DNA of 22,119 nt from an uncultured Eubacteriales bacterium (GTDB taxonomy: Bacteria; Bacillota; Clostridia; UMGS1883; UMGS1540): positions 1 through 22,119 of the forward strand of contig USAP01000005.1 of the NCBI GenBank assembly GCA_900552775.1, read 5' to 3'. The notes under the pieces are model-generated. The model did not search any database. It was not told where the DNA came from and saw nothing but the letters and a program-made list of their open reading frames with translations. Within the stretch, counting starts at the first letter, position 1. Each line of letters begins with the position of its first letter. Below are positions 7,751 to 18,613 of the stretch, one piece after another. The position numbers were made by a program, and so were the translations under genes.

Positions 7751-7764
7751 AAAGGAAAAAATAA

Positions 7765-9456
7765 ATGGGTGTAACGGATAATATTGAAAAAAAACTGAAA
7801 GAAATTGTGAAAAATGCGATTTCGGAGGCATTCGGAGATATAGAAATGCCGGATTTTCTTATAGAAGTTCCCAAGGATTCCGCAAACGGAGATTATTCCA
7901 CCAACGCGGCGATGCTTCTTGCGCGCACTTTGCGCAAAGCTCCGCGTGCCATAGCGGATGAAGCCGTAAAGCATATAAAGACTGCAAAGCCGATAGACAA
8001 AGTTGAAGTTGCCGGTGCCGGATTTATTAATTTTTATCTTTCAAATTCGTATTTGTACGATGTTTTGGAAGAAGTTGAAAAACAGGGCGCAAGTTACGGC
8101 TGCTGCAATATAGGAAACGGCGAAAAAGTGTGTCTTGAATTTGTGAGTGCAAACCCGACAGGACCTATGCACATGGGCAATGCAAGGGGCGGAGCCATAG
8201 GTGACAGTCTTGCGAACATTATGAAAAAGGCGGGCTTTGACGTTGAAAAAGAGTTTTACGTAAATGACGCGGGCGCTCAGATTGACAAGTTCGGACGTTC
8301 GCTGGATGCACGTTTTCTTGAAATTGTGGACGGGCACTGTGATTTTCCCGAAGACGGCTATCAGGGCGAAGATATACGCGATCACGCAAAGGCTTATATT
8401 GAAGAATTCGGCACAGGTCTGCGCGCCGAGGAGGAGAGCGTTCGCCGCAAGAAACTTATTGAATATGCATTGCCTAAGAATCTTGAAAAAATGAAAAAAG
8501 ATTTGTCTGACTACCGCGTATTTTACGATAAATGGTTTTTTGAAAGCGAACTTCACGAAAGCGGATATGTGACGGAAACAATAGAACTTCTTAAAAAGAC
8601 AAATCATGTGTATGAAAAAGACGGCGCCGTTTGGTTTAAAAGCACTGATTTTCTCACGAAAAAGGGTGATGACGACAGGACGTACAAAGATGACGTTTTG
8701 GTTCGCGCAAACGGAATACCGACATATTTTGCAGCGGATATAGCGTATCACAGAAACAAGCTTGAAAAAAGAAAGTTTGACACGGCGATAAATATTTGGG
8801 GTGCTGATCATCACGGACACATTGCGAGAATGAAAGGTGCTCTGGGTGCTCTCGGAATCGATCCCGAAAGACTGCACGTTATAACAATGCAGCTTGTGCG
8901 CCTTATGGATAAAGGCGAAATTGTGAGAATGAGCAAAAGAACCGGAAGAATGATAACTCTTTCCGATTTGCTGCAGGATATAGGAATAGATGCGGCAAGA
9001 TTTTTCTTTAATCTTCGTCAGGCGGGAAGTCATTTTGACTTTGACCTGTCGCTTGCGGTTGAGCAGTCAAACGACAACCCTGTGTTCTACGTTCAGTATG
9101 CGCATGCAAGAATCTGCAGCATTATAAGACTTCTTGCCGAGGACGGGCTTTGCGCCGCGGCATACGCCGATACAGACACCTCTTTGCTCGATGCGCCTCA
9201 GGAAACGGCGCTTTTGAAACGCCTGGCGGCTTTTCCGGGAGAAATTGCGTCTGCGGCGGAGAGCATGGAGCCTTCGAGAATAACACGTTACGTTACGGAG
9301 GTTGCGGCGGATTTCCACAGCTTTTATAATGCGTGCCGCATAAGAGGAGAGGAAGAAAACCTTGCAAAGGCACGTCTTAAACTTTGCGAGGCAACGAGAA
9401 CCGTTATTGCAAACTGTCTTGAAATTCTCGGAGTTACTGCATCCGAGAAAATGTAA
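7765..9456 (+). CDS. argS: Arginyl-tRNA synthetase
   Basis: Class I aminoacyl-tRNA synthetase charging tRNA-Arg with arginine. The 563 residues show an N-terminal Add1 domain (about 1-110), the HIGH-type motif PMHMGN (His136-Asn139) within FVSANPTGPMHMGNARGG, WGADHHGHIARM in the catalytic core, a KMSKS-type VRMSKRTG (Met389-Ser390-Lys391) and a DALR anticodon-binding domain starting near QYAHARI. All are typical of bacterial ArgS. The start ATG 7765 has AGAAAGGAAAA upstream, 14 bases after the DUF1934 stop. The S41 protease gene starts 23 bases later. Confidence 0.98.
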   Translation: MGVTDNIEKKLKEIVKNAISEAFGDIEMPDFLIEVPKDSANGDYSTNAAMLLARTLRKAPRAIADEAVKHIKTAKPIDKVEVAGAGFINFYLSNSYLYDVLEEVEKQGASYGCCNIGNGEKVCLEFVSANPTGPMHMGNARGGAIGDSLANIMKKAGFDVEKEFYVNDAGAQIDKFGRSLDARFLEIVDGHCDFPEDGYQGEDIRDHAKAYIEEFGTGLRAEEESVRRKKLIEYALPKNLEKMKKDLSDYRVFYDKWFFESELHESGYVTETIELLKKTNHVYEKDGAVWFKSTDFLTKKGDDDRTYKDDVLVRANGIPTYFAADIAYHRNKLEKRKFDTAINIWGADHHGHIARMKGALGALGIDPERLHVITMQLVRLMDKGEIVRMSKRTGRMITLSDLLQDIGIDAARFFFNLRQAGSHFDFDLSLAVEQSNDNPVFYVQYAHARICSIIRLLAEDGLCAAAYADTDTSLLDAPQETALLKRLAAFPGEIASAAESMEPSRITRYVTEVAADFHSFYNACRIRGEEENLAKARLKLCEATRTVIANCLEILGVTASEKM

Positions 9457-9479
9457 TTTTAAGAAAAGAAGTGATAAGA

Positions 9480-10955
9480 ATGAAAAAAACATTTTTCAGA
9501 AAATCATTAAGTGTTTTGATGGCAGTACTGCTGTTTGTTCTTCCGATTCAATCATTTGCGGAAGAAAGTGAAGGAAGTTCATCTGCGGCAACACAGTTTT
9601 ACGGACAGTATCAGTTTTCAATTCTGAGCGTTGCTTCAAAAATAATTGAAAACGGATATTGCTTCGGCGTGACAAGCGGCGATTTGCTTGCCGAAGCGTT
9701 TTATGAGAAGCTTGTGAATCCTTCTGCAGATGTGGAGGATATGCTTAACGTTATGACGGACTCGCTTGATCCGCATTCGTCATATCTTAATGCTGAAGAG
9801 TATAAATATATGATGGATCACACCATATCCGGAACGTTTGCCGGTATAGGAGTAAGCGTTGTTCAGGCGGGAGACAGGGTGGTTGTTGTATCTCCCATGG
9901 CAGGATCACCTGCGGAAGAAGCCGGAATTGAGGCAAACGACGTGATTATATCCGTAAACGGCGAGGGTATGATAGGAAAAAGCGTACAGTATATTCAAAG
10001 TGTCATAAGCGGAGAAGAAGGCACGGCGGTAAGTATCGGCGTGCAGCGAGGCGATAAAATTTTAAACTTTGATATGAAACGTGCCATTATACGTGATAAG
10101 ACTGTTACGTGGTCTGTCAAAGACGGCATTGGAATAATAAAAGTTGCAAGCTATAATCCGACAACCGCAGAGGATGCAAAAAAAGCTCTTGAAGATTTTG
10201 ACAGGCAGGGAATAAAAAATATTGTAATTGACGAAAGAAATAATCCGGGCGGCGAACTTCAGTCGGTTGTGGATTTTTGCAATCTGTTTATCCCGAAAGG
10301 GCCTGTTGCGACAATGAAATTTAAAGATTCTCAAAATGATGAAACTTATTATTCAACGCTTGAAAAACCGAAATATAAGCTTGCTGTTTTGATAAACGGC
10401 GGAAGCGCTTCCGCGGCAGAGCTTTTTGCGGCAGCCGTAAAGGATACGAAGGTCGGCGCGATTATAGGTGAGAATTCGTACGGAAAAGGAACAATGCAGA
10501 CGCTTATTCCGTTTGAATATACGGGCGGCGCGCTGAGACTAACTGTGGCAGAGTATTTTTCCGCACACGGAAACCGCGTAAACGGAGTTGGAGTAAAGCC
10601 GGACTATACGGTACATGATGATGCAATCTATAAAGATGTATCGTATCTTGAACCCATTGAGCTTACAAAAGAAAGCAGAATTTACGATGAAAGCGACAAT
10701 GTACTGGCAATCGAGCAGAGGCTTGAGCTTTTGGGGTATTTCGAAGAAAAACCGGATAAATTTTTCGATGAAGAAACAAAGAAAGCACTGGAGATGTATC
10801 AGACGTTCAGAAAACTTCCCGTTACGGGAACAACCAATCTCGAAACATCGCTTGATTTAAACAGCATTGACTTTGAAAATATGGCGTTTTCAAACGAAGC
10901 TCAAATGAATACGGCTTTAAACTATCTTAAAACCGGAGCATTTCCGCAGGAATAA
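9480..10955 (+). CDS. S41-family carboxyl-terminal processing protease with PDZ and peptidoglycan-binding domains
   Basis: 491 residues. A signal peptide or signal anchor (residues 1-30, Lys-rich start, LMAVLLFVLPIQSFA) sends it to the cell envelope. A PDZ domain spans about 105-200 (TFAGIGVSVV ... VVSPMAGSPAEEAGIEANDVIISVNG). The S41 protease core carries the Ser/Lys dyad: Ser311 in GGSASAAEL and Lys336 in YGKGTMQ, with the usual 25-residue spacing. The normally LRxNPGG segment reads ERNNPGG. A C-terminal ~65-residue helical segment (LAIEQRLELLGYFEEKPDKF) is a peptidoglycan-binding-type domain, giving the CtpB-like layout. The in-frame GTG at 9471 adds three residues; ATG 9480 is better placed for a Lys-rich signal start. 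Targets are unknown. Confidence 0.92.
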   Translation: MKKTFFRKSLSVLMAVLLFVLPIQSFAEESEGSSSAATQFYGQYQFSILSVASKIIENGYCFGVTSGDLLAEAFYEKLVNPSADVEDMLNVMTDSLDPHSSYLNAEEYKYMMDHTISGTFAGIGVSVVQAGDRVVVVSPMAGSPAEEAGIEANDVIISVNGEGMIGKSVQYIQSVISGEEGTAVSIGVQRGDKILNFDMKRAIIRDKTVTWSVKDGIGIIKVASYNPTTAEDAKKALEDFDRQGIKNIVIDERNNPGGELQSVVDFCNLFIPKGPVATMKFKDSQNDETYYSTLEKPKYKLAVLINGGSASAAELFAAAVKDTKVGAIIGENSYGKGTMQTLIPFEYTGGALRLTVAEYFSAHGNRVNGVGVKPDYTVHDDAIYKDVSYLEPIELTKESRIYDESDNVLAIEQRLELLGYFEEKPDKFFDEETKKALEMYQTFRKLPVTGTTNLETSLDLNSIDFENMAFSNEAQMNTALNYLKTGAFPQE

Positions 10956-10970
10956 AATAAATTTGTTTTT

Positions 10971-11003
10971 CACGGGCAGAACGGCGTACCGTTTCTGCCC
11001 GTG
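10971..11003 (+). terminator. Hairpin terminator after the S41 protease gene
   Basis: CACGGGCAGAACGG (10971-10984) pairs with 10989-11003 across a CGTA loop, with one bulged base. The stem is very GC-rich and long. T runs lie on both sides (GTTTTT just before, TTATTTTA a few bases after), so the downstream tail is imperfect, but no other role fits better. Confidence 0.8.
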
Positions 11004-11098
11004 AAGTGTCTTATTTTACCAAATGTCAATTGCTCCGGCTGCGGTGCCTGGGCGATTCGACGAAAAATTCAAAATAATCATTTTTTTCAAAAAAAGTC

Positions 11099-11127
11099 TT
11101 GACTTTCACATACTGTTATGCTATAAT
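11099..11127 (+). promoter_or_regulatory. Major promoter of the rpoB operon
   Basis: TTGACT (11099-11104), a 17-base spacer and a perfect TATAAT (11122-11127), with TG at 11119-11120 (extended -10). The AT-rich tract 11071-11097 looks like an UP element. A second TATAAT occurs at 11130-11135 without a good -35. This is the best promoter in the window, as expected for RNA polymerase genes. Confidence 0.88.
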
Positions 11128-11128
11128 T

Positions 11129-11144
11129 TTATAATGCATTATAA
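11129..11144. promoter_or_regulatory. Perfect 16-bp palindrome at the rpoB start point
   Basis: TTATAATGCATTATAA is exactly its own reverse complement and covers the predicted start (+1 about 11134). It could be an operator for a dimeric regulator or a short hairpin at the 5' end of the RNA. The sequence shows the symmetry; a regulatory role is inference. Confidence 0.5.
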
Positions 11145-11150
11145 GCTAAA

Positions 11151-11179
11151 ATAGGTATATTCTGATTTGGTATACCTAT
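11151..11179 (+). promoter_or_regulatory. Inverted repeat / hairpin in the rpoB leader
   Basis: ATAGGTATA (11151-11159) and TATACCTAT (11171-11179) are perfect 9-base complements around an 11-base loop. The right arm also contains the 8-bp palindrome GGTATACC (11169-11176). It lies about 17 bases into the predicted transcript, 83 bases before the rpoB start. There is no U tract after it, so it is not a terminator. Confidence 0.5.
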
Positions 11180-11262
11180 GATATAAATATTTAACGGACG
11201 CGGACTTGCGTACCGATTAATATATCCGGCGAAACTGCGAAATTTTAAGTAGAGGTGATAGT

Positions 11263-14200
11263 ATGATACATCCGGTGACTTTGGGAAAGAATACCAGAAT
11301 GAGTTATGCGAAAATAGACGAAGTTCTGGAAATGCCCAACCTGATAGGTGTACAGAAGAATTCATACAAGTGGTTTGTTGAAGAAGGTCTTAAAGAGGTT
11401 TTCAGAGATGTATCGCCGATTACCGATTATGCCGGTAATCTGATTCTTGAGTTTATCGATTATACGCTGGACAGCAAGCCTAAATACGACATAGAAGAGT
11501 GCAAGGAGAGAGATACAAACTATTGCGCTCCGCTTCGCGTTAAGGTAAGACTTATAAATCAGGAAACGGGTGAAATAAAAGAACAGGAAATTTTTATGGG
11601 CGATTTTCCGCTTATGACAAATCAGGGTACTTTTATTATAAACGGCGCCGAGAGAGTTATTGTAAGTCAGCTCGTGCGTTCACCCGGAATCTATTATACC
11701 GAACAGTTTGATAAGGTCGGAAAAAAGCTTTTGGCTTCTACGGTGATTCCGAACCGCGGCGCATGGCTGGAATACGAGACGGACTCAAACGATGTTTTCT
11801 GGGTTCGCGTGGACAGAACAAGAAAACTTCCCGTTACCGTTCTTTTGCGCTGCCTGGGTCTCGGAAGCGATGCTCAGATTACTGAAATGTTCGGAGAGGA
11901 AGAAAAACTTTACGCTACAATAGAAAAAGACAGTACCAAAACAGAGGAAGAAGCGCTGTTTGAACTTTACCGCCGTCTTCGTCCCGGTGAACCCCCCACG
12001 GTTGACGGTTCAAGATCGCTTATAAACGCACTGTTTTTTGATCCCAGAAGATACGATTTGGCAAAAGTGGGAAGATACAAATTTAATAAAAAACTGGCAA
12101 TAGGAGCAAGAATTGCGGGCAGAGTTGCCGGCGCAGACATTGCAGACCCTTCAACCGGCGAAATACTTGTTGGCGAAGGCGAAATGATAAGCAAGGAAAA
12201 AGCCGCGGAAATCGAGAAAGCAGGAGTAAACTCCGTTCTTATTGCCGCTGATGACAAAAAAGTAAAAGTTTTCTCGAATGATATGGTTGATATTCATAAT
12301 TACATTGATATTGACATTTCGAGTTTAAAAATAAAAGAAAAAGTTTGCCGCAAAGTTATTGAAGAAATTGTTGCGGAAAATTATGAACCCGATGAACTTC
12401 TGAAAGTTCTTGATCAGAGAAGGGACGAGCTTGTTCCCAAACACATAACGGTTGAAGATATTATGGCATCCGTAAACTATTGTCTGGACCTTTCTTACGG
12501 AATCGGCACGGTTGACGATATTGACCATCTCGGAAACCGCCGTCTGCGCGGTGTTGGAGAGCTTTTGCAGAATCAGTTCCGCATGGGTCTATCGAGAATG
12601 GAACGCGGCGTAAGAGAGAGAATGAGTATCCAGGATATGGATATTGTTACTCCGCAGTCGCTCATAAACATAAGACCTGTTGTGGCTACGATTAAAGAAT
12701 TTTTCGGTTCATCACAGCTTTCACAGTTCATGGATCAGAACAATCCTCTGGCAGAGCTTACACATAAGAGAAGACTCAGCGCGTTGGGACCCGGCGGTCT
12801 CAGCCGTGAACGTGCCGGATTCCAGGTTCGTGACGTTCACTACACGCATTACGGCCGTATGTGTCCTATAGAAACTCCTGAAGGACCTAACATCGGTCTT
12901 ATAAACTCGCTCAGTACATTTGCGAGAATAAACGAATACGGTTTTATCGAAGCGCCGTACAGAAAAGTTGATAAAGAAACAGGACGTGTTACGGACGAAA
13001 TCAGCTACATGACGGCAGATGTCGAAGATAACTATATTGTTGCGCAGGCAAACGAGCCTCTCGACAAAGACGGATATTTCGAATCCAAGAAGGTTACTTG
13101 CCGCAGAAGAGACGAATTTATTGAGGTTCCGCCGACAAGCGTTGATTATATGGACGTATCGCCGAAGCAGGTTGTTTCCGTTGCTACGGCAATGATTCCG
13201 TTCCTTGAAAACGATGACGCAAACCGTGCACTTATGGGCTCGAACATGCAGAGACAGGCAGTTCCGCTTCTTAAAACGGATTCGCCTATTGTCGGCACGG
13301 GTATGGAATACAAAGCGGCCAAAGACTCGGGTGTTGTTGTGCTTACGGAAACGGACGGTGTTGTTGAAAAAGTTTCCGCTGACAAAATAACAATAAAAGA
13401 TCCCGAAGGGAACAGACATACTTATAATCTTGTTAAATTCAGCCGTTCGAACCAGGGCACATGCATTAACCAGAGACCTATGGTTGAAAAAGGCGAAAAA
13501 GTTAGGGCGGGAGACATAATTGCCGACGGGCCGTCTACGGACAACGGCGAAATTGCACTCGGAAGAAACGTTCTCATAGGCTTTATGACTTGGGAAGGTT
13601 ACAACTACGAGGATGCTATTCTCCTTAATGAAAGACTTGTTAAAGAAGACGTTTTAACGTCTATCCATATAGAAGAATATGAGTCCGAGGCAAGAGATAC
13701 AAAACTCGGACCCGAAGAAATTACAAGAGATATCCCGAATGTGGGCGAAGATGCTTTAAAAGATCTTGACGAACGCGGAATTGTAAGAATCGGTGCCGAG
13801 GTTCGTGCAGGAGATATTCTTGTCGGAAAGGTTACTCCGAAAGGCGAAACCGAGCTTACTCCCGAAGAAAGACTTCTCCGCGCAATATTCGGAGAAAAAG
13901 CGCGCGAGGTAAGAGATACTTCTCTAAGAGTTCCTCACGGCGAGGCGGGTATCATAGTTGACGTTAAAGTGTTCACACGTGAAAACGGTGACGAGATGCC
14001 GCCCGGAGTAAACGAACTGGTGCGCTGCTATATTGCACAGAAGAGAAAAATTTCTGTCGGAGATAAAATGGCGGGCCGTCACGGAAACAAGGGTGTTGTA
14101 TCAAGAATACTCCCCGAAGAAGATATGCCGTTCCTGCCTGACGGAACTCCCCTTGATATAGTTTTGAATCCTCTTGGCGTGCCGTCGCGTATGAATATTG

Positions 14201-15027
14201 GACAGGTGCTTGAGGTTCACCTTGGACGTGCGGCAAAAGAACTCGGTTTTAAAGTGGCAACGCCTGTATTTGACGGTGCTACAGAGGATGATATAGTTGA
14301 ACTGCTGGAACAGGCAGGATTCAGAAAAGACGGAAAAACAGTTCTTTACGACGGAAGAACGGGCTTGCCGTTTGATAATCCCGTAACCGTCGGATACATG
14401 TATATGTTAAAACTTCACCATCTTGTTGATGACAAGATTCACGCAAGGTCGACAGGCCCCTACTCACTTGTTACGCAGCAGCCTCTGGGCGGTAAAGCTC
14501 AGTTCGGCGGTCAGCGTTTCGGCGAGATGGAGGTTTGGGCACTTGAGGCTTACGGCGCCGCATACACTTTGCAGGAAATTCTGACGGTTAAGTCCGATGA
14601 CGTTGTCGGCCGTGTTAAAACTTACGAGTCTATCGTAAAAGGCGAGAATGTACCCAAACCGGGTATCCCCGAATCGTTTAAGGTGCTTATAAAGGAATTG
14701 CAGAGTCTCGGCATGGATATCAAGCTTCTTTCAAAGGATATGGAGGAGGTTTCGCTGTCCGAAACGTTTGATGACGATGCGGACGATGTGCCGTTTGAGG
14801 ATTTGCCCGAGGAAATGGCGCAGATGCTGACGGACGATGACGGCGAACAGCTTGAAAAAAGCGGCTTCAGCGAAGTTGATGACGATGATTTGCTTTTAAG
14901 TGCTCTCGGATTTGAAGATGACAGCGCGGAACCCGAAGAAGCCGATGACGATTTCGATATTGACGATTTTATGTCTGATGATGACGCATTTGACGATGAC
15001 GATCTCGGCGAGGACGAGGATTTATAA
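11263..15027 (+). CDS. rpoB: DNA-directed RNA polymerase subunit beta
   Basis: Catalytic beta subunit of RNA polymerase. 1254 residues with the full Firmicute architecture. The rifampicin pocket region is clear (Ser487-Gln488-Phe489-Met490-Asp491 ... His501 ... Ser506, equal to E. coli 512-516, 526 and 531) and has the sensitive-type residues. The active-site [12 protein letters not shown] contains Lys935 and Lys943. [25 protein letters not shown] and the C-terminal [20 protein letters not shown] are all intact. After [16 protein letters not shown] comes an acidic tail, residues about 1169-1254, roughly half Asp/Glu. ATG 11263 follows AGAGGTGAT. rpoC is 26 bases downstream. The first gene of its operon, driven by the promoter at 11099-11127. 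Confidence 0.99.
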   Translation: MIHPVTLGKNTRMSYAKIDEVLEMPNLIGVQKNSYKWFVEEGLKEVFRDVSPITDYAGNLILEFIDYTLDSKPKYDIEECKERDTNYCAPLRVKVRLINQETGEIKEQEIFMGDFPLMTNQGTFIINGAERVIVSQLVRSPGIYYTEQFDKVGKKLLASTVIPNRGAWLEYETDSNDVFWVRVDRTRKLPVTVLLRCLGLGSDAQITEMFGEEEKLYATIEKDSTKTEEEALFELYRRLRPGEPPTVDGSRSLINALFFDPRRYDLAKVGRYKFNKKLAIGARIAGRVAGADIADPSTGEILVGEGEMISKEKAAEIEKAGVNSVLIAADDKKVKVFSNDMVDIHNYIDIDISSLKIKEKVCRKVIEEIVAENYEPDELLKVLDQRRDELVPKHITVEDIMASVNYCLDLSYGIGTVDDIDHLGNRRLRGVGELLQNQFRMGLSRMERGVRERMSIQDMDIVTPQSLINIRPVVATIKEFFGSSQLSQFMDQNNPLAELTHKRRLSALGPGGLSRERAGFQVRDVHYTHYGRMCPIETPEGPNIGLINSLSTFARINEYGFIEAPYRKVDKETGRVTDEISYMTADVEDNYIVAQANEPLDKDGYFESKKVTCRRRDEFIEVPPTSVDYMDVSPKQVVSVATAMIPFLENDDANRALMGSNMQRQAVPLLKTDSPIVGTGMEYKAAKDSGVVVLTETDGVVEKVSADKITIKDPEGNRHTYNLVKFSRSNQGTCINQRPMVEKGEKVRAGDIIADGPSTDNGEIALGRNVLIGFMTWEGYNYEDAILLNERLVKEDVLTSIHIEEYESEARDTKLGPEEITRDIPNVGEDALKDLDERGIVRIGAEVRAGDILVGKVTPKGETELTPEERLLRAIFGEKAREVRDTSLRVPHGEAGIIVDVKVFTRENGDEMPPGVNELVRCYIAQKRKISVGDKMAGRHGNKGVVSRILPEEDMPFLPDGTPLDIVLNPLGVPSRMNIGQVLEVHLGRAAKELGFKVATPVFDGATEDDIVELLEQAGFRKDGKTVLYDGRTGLPFDNPVTVGYMYMLKLHHLVDDKIHARSTGPYSLVTQQPLGGKAQFGGQRFGEMEVWALEAYGAAYTLQEILTVKSDDVVGRVKTYESIVKGENVPKPGIPESFKVLIKELQSLGMDIKLLSKDMEEVSLSETFDDDADDVPFEDLPEEMAQMLTDDDGEQLEKSGFSEVDDDDLLLSALGFEDDSAEPEEADDDFDIDDFMSDDDAFDDDDLGEDEDL

Positions 15028-15053
15028 TAAAAACCAAGATTGGGGGAATAACA

Positions 15054-18000
15054 GTGTTGGAATTTAACACTTTTGAGGCAATACAAATCGGACTGGCTTC
15101 ACCTGAAAAAATCCGCGAATGGTCTCACGGAGAGGTTAAAAAGCCCGAAACCATAAATTACCGTACATTAAAGCCCGAGCCGGACGGTTTGTTCTGCGAA
15201 AGAATTTTCGGACCTACGCGCGACTGGGAATGTCACTGCGGTAAATACAAAAGAATAAGATTTAAAGGAATTGTCTGCGACCGCTGCGGTGTTGAAGTAA
15301 CAAGAGCAAAAGTTCGCCGTGAAAGAATGGGTCATATTGAGCTTGCTGCACCTGTAAGCCATATTTGGTACTTTAAGGGCAGCCCCAGCAGACTCGCTCT
15401 TATGGTAAATATTTCTCCTTCGGATCTTGAGAAAGTTTTGTATTTTGCGGCTTACATTGTAATAGATCCCGGTAAAACGGATCTTGTAAAGACGCAGATC
15501 CTCAATGAAAGAGAATACCGCGAGCATGAAGAAAAATTCGGCGAAGGTTCATTCCGCGCGGCTATGGGTGCGGAAGCTATAAAAGAGCTTTTAAAAGAAA
15601 TCGATGTTGAAGCTCTTGCAACAGAACTTCGCGAAGAAGCGGACGCTACGCAGGGACAGAAAAAAATCAGAATTATAAAAAGACTTGAGGTTGTGGAATC
15701 ATTCCGTCATTCCGGAAACAAACCCGAATGGATGATTATGGACGTTGTACCCGTAATCCCGCCCGAAATCAGACCTATGGTACAGCTTGACGGCGGCAGA
15801 TTTGCAACAAGCGATTTGAATGACCTGTACAGACGTGTTATAAACAGAAACAACAGACTTAAAAGACTTTTGGAACTCGGTGCTCCCGATATTATCGTGA
15901 GAAACGAGAAGAGAATGCTTCAGGAAGCGGTTGACGCGCTTATAGACAACGGCAGACGCGGCAGACCCGTTACGGGCCCCGGAAACAGACCGCTTAAGTC
16001 TCTTTCAGATATGCTTAAAGGTAAACAGGGTCGTTTCAGACAGAACCTTCTCGGAAAACGTGTTGACTATTCGGGACGTTCCGTTATCGTTGTAGGACCT
16101 GAACTTAAAATTTATCAGTGCGGTCTTCCGAAGGAAATGGCTTTGGAACTTTTCAAACCGTTTGTTATGAAAAGACTTGTAAATAATGGTCTTGCTCACA
16201 ATATAAAGAGTGCAAAGAGGATGGTTGAAAGAGTGCGCCCCGAGGTTTGGGACGTGTTGGACGAGGTTATAAGAGAGCATCCTGTTATGCTTAACCGTGC
16301 TCCTACGCTTCACAGACTCGGTATCCAGGCATTTGAACCGGTTCTGGTAGAAGGTAAAGCGTTAAAGCTTCATCCGCTGGTATGTACTGCATTCAACGCC
16401 GACTTTGACGGTGACCAGATGGCAGTTCACGTTCCGCTTTCACCCGAAGCACAGAGTGAAGCAAGATTCCTCATGCTTTCGGCAAATAACCTTCTGAAAC
16501 CTCAGGACGGACGTCCTGTTGCGGTTCCGACGCAGGATATGATTTTGGGAAGTTATTACCTGACAATCGTAAGAGAAGACGAGAAGGGTGCGGGAAAGAG
16601 ATTTTCAAGCTTTACAGAAGCAAAACTTGCGTATGAGAACGATGAAGTTTCACTTCATGCTCCCATTAAAGTTATAAACACAAAGATAATTGACGGCGTT
16701 GAAAAGTCAAAGCTTATAGACGCTACGGTAGGTCAGATTATATTCAACGAGGATATTCCTCAGGATCTCGGATTTGTTGACAGAAGCAATCCGGAAAATG
16801 AATTTGACCTTGAAATCAGTTTTCTTGTTACAAAGAAGCAGCTCGGAAAAATTATCGACAGATGCATAAAAACGCACAGCATTACGGAAACTGCCGAATT
16901 GCTTGATAAAATAAAATCACTCGGTTATAAATTCTCAACAAAAGGCGCTATAACAATCAGCGTAAATGACATTGTCGTTCCGGAGGCAAAGGCAACATAC
17001 CTTGCCGAAGCTGAAGAACAGGTTGAGAAAATTACAAAAATGTTCAAAAGAGGTACTCTTACAGACGAGGAACGTTATACGAGAGTTATTTCCACATGGG
17101 AGGAAACGGTTAAAAAAGTTACCGATGCCCTTATGGACAGCCTCGATGAACTTAATCCTATATACATGATGGCAAATTCCGGTGCCCGCGGAAGCGTAAA
17201 CCAGATAAGACAGCTTGCAGGTATGCGCGGACTTATGGCGGATACACAGGGAAGAACAGTCGAAATTCCTATCAGAGCTTGCTTCCGTGACGGACTTAAT
17301 GTTTTGGAATACTTCATTTCGTCGCACGGTGCTCGTAAAGGCCTTGCCGATACAGCGCTTCGTACAGCCGATTCGGGTTACCTTACAAGACGTCTTGTTG
17401 ATGTCAGCCAGGAAGTTATCATAAGAGAAGACGATTGCGGCAGCACTCACGGTATTACGGTTTCAGATATCAAAGAGGGCAATGCAATTATCGAAACTCT
17501 TACGGAAAGACTTATCGGACGTGTGCCGATTTACGATGTATGCCATCCCGAAACCGGTGAGGTTATAGCTCCGGCAAACGTTATGATGACAGAGGACGTT
17601 GCAAAGGCGATTACGGACGCAGGCGTTCACAGCGTAGAAATCAGAAGTATTTTGGGCTGCCGTGCAAAAGTCGGCGTATGCGCTCATTGCTACGGTGCAA
17701 ACATGGCTTCCGGCGAGCTTGTAAATGTCGGCGAATCCGTCGGAATCATAGCGGCTCAGTCAATAGGCGAGCCGGGCACACAGCTTACGATGAGAACGTT
17801 CCACACAGGCGGCGTTGCCGGCGGCGATATCACACAGGGTCTCCCCCGTGTCGAAGAGCTGTTTGAAGCGCGTTCGCCCAAGGGTCTTGCAATAATTGCC
17901 GAGCATGGCGGAACGGTTGAAATCGTAAATAAAGAGAAAAAACGCGAGGTTGTGGTAACGGATAATGAGGAAGGTTATAGCCAGACATATCTCATTCCTT

Positions 18001-18587
18001 TCGGTGCTAAACTTTGCAGTCATATAGTAGACGGCGCACAGATTGAAGCCGGAGAAGAACTTACCGAAGGATCGATAAATCCGCACGATCTCCTGAGAAT
18101 TAAGGGCGCACATGCGGTTTATGATTACCTTATCACCGAAGTACAAAAGGTTTACCGTCAACAGGGTGTTGATATTGCGGATAAGCATATTGAGGTTATT
18201 GCGCGTCAGATGATGAGAAAAGTTCGCATCGAAGACGGAGCCGACACAAAACTTTTGGCGGGAACGCTTGAAGACAGACTCGTATTTGAAAAGATATGCG
18301 AAGAGGAAATTGAGAAGGGCAATGAGCCGCCTAAGGCTAAGGATGTTCTGCTCGGTATCACAAAAGCAGCGCTTGCTACAGATTCCTTCCTCTCTGCCGC
18401 TTCGTTCCAGGAAACAACAAGGGTATTGACAGATGCGGCAATTCGCGGTAAAATAGATCCGTTGGTAGGTCTTAAAGAAAACGTAATTATCGGTAAGCTT
18501 ATTCCTGCCGGAACAGGCGTGCCGAAATACAGAGATATTTCCATTGAAACGGAGAACGATGATGAAGAATCAGCAGTGGTTCAGTAA
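15054..18587 (+). CDS. rpoC: DNA-directed RNA polymerase subunit beta'
   Basis: Largest RNA polymerase subunit, 1177 residues. The N-terminal zinc ribbon uses Cys60, Cys62, Cys75 and Cys78 ([20 protein letters not shown]). The catalytic magnesium loop NADFDGD has Asp450, Asp452 and Asp454. The second zinc site uses Cys795, Cys869, Cys876 and Cys879. The trigger loop [21 protein letters not shown] and the FEARSPKG segment are present, without the long insertion found in Gram-negative beta'. It starts with GTG at 15054 after a GGGGGAA site; the alternative TTG one codon later is less likely. 26 bases separate it from rpoB and the same from the next gene, so it is cotranscribed. Confidence 0.99.
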   Translation: MLEFNTFEAIQIGLASPEKIREWSHGEVKKPETINYRTLKPEPDGLFCERIFGPTRDWECHCGKYKRIRFKGIVCDRCGVEVTRAKVRRERMGHIELAAPVSHIWYFKGSPSRLALMVNISPSDLEKVLYFAAYIVIDPGKTDLVKTQILNEREYREHEEKFGEGSFRAAMGAEAIKELLKEIDVEALATELREEADATQGQKKIRIIKRLEVVESFRHSGNKPEWMIMDVVPVIPPEIRPMVQLDGGRFATSDLNDLYRRVINRNNRLKRLLELGAPDIIVRNEKRMLQEAVDALIDNGRRGRPVTGPGNRPLKSLSDMLKGKQGRFRQNLLGKRVDYSGRSVIVVGPELKIYQCGLPKEMALELFKPFVMKRLVNNGLAHNIKSAKRMVERVRPEVWDVLDEVIREHPVMLNRAPTLHRLGIQAFEPVLVEGKALKLHPLVCTAFNADFDGDQMAVHVPLSPEAQSEARFLMLSANNLLKPQDGRPVAVPTQDMILGSYYLTIVREDEKGAGKRFSSFTEAKLAYENDEVSLHAPIKVINTKIIDGVEKSKLIDATVGQIIFNEDIPQDLGFVDRSNPENEFDLEISFLVTKKQLGKIIDRCIKTHSITETAELLDKIKSLGYKFSTKGAITISVNDIVVPEAKATYLAEAEEQVEKITKMFKRGTLTDEERYTRVISTWEETVKKVTDALMDSLDELNPIYMMANSGARGSVNQIRQLAGMRGLMADTQGRTVEIPIRACFRDGLNVLEYFISSHGARKGLADTALRTADSGYLTRRLVDVSQEVIIREDDCGSTHGITVSDIKEGNAIIETLTERLIGRVPIYDVCHPETGEVIAPANVMMTEDVAKAITDAGVHSVEIRSILGCRAKVGVCAHCYGANMASGELVNVGESVGIIAAQSIGEPGTQLTMRTFHTGGVAGGDITQGLPRVEELFEARSPKGLAIIAEHGGTVEIVNKEKKREVVVTDNEEGYSQTYLIPFGAKLCSHIVDGAQIEAGEELTEGSINPHDLLRIKGAHAVYDYLITEVQKVYRQQGVDIADKHIEVIARQMMRKVRIEDGADTKLLAGTLEDRLVFEKICEEEIEKGNEPPKAKDVLLGITKAALATDSFLSAASFQETTRVLTDAAIRGKIDPLVGLKENVIIGKLIPAGTGVPKYRDISIETENDDEESAVVQ

Positions 18588-18613
18588 ATCGTCTCGGATA
18601 TTCGGAGGACAAT

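Larger units (their letters stand above)
10956..11262 (+). other. 307-base gene-free interval: terminator, AT-rich tract, rpoB promoter and leader
   Basis: No open frame of any merit lies here. Reading left to right: a hairpin terminator (10971-11003), about 60 bases with nothing I recognise, a T/A-rich tract (11061-11097), the rpoB promoter (11099-11127), a 16-bp palindrome (11129-11144), an interrupted inverted repeat (11151-11179), a small ACGC/GCGT stem (11198-11211) and the rpoB ribosome-binding site AGAGGTGAT (11251-11259). rplK, rplA, rplJ and rplL, the usual neighbours, are absent. Confidence 0.85.

Noticed and set aside
8041..9033. 330-residue open frame on the minus strand opposite argS
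   Set aside because: It lies wholly inside a certain gene, has low-complexity Phe/Ile/Arg-rich composition, no ribosome-binding site and no recognisable domain. It is a codon-usage shadow.
12709..12780. Possible rifampicin-resistance change in RpoB
   Set aside because: Asp491, His501 and Ser506 are the sensitive-type residues. Ala497 in place of E. coli Ser522 is usual in Bacillota.
12721..13419. 232-residue minus-strand frame opposite rpoB, and similar frames opposite rpoC and fusA
   Set aside because: All mirror conserved + strand codons and show no initiation signal or protein-like features.
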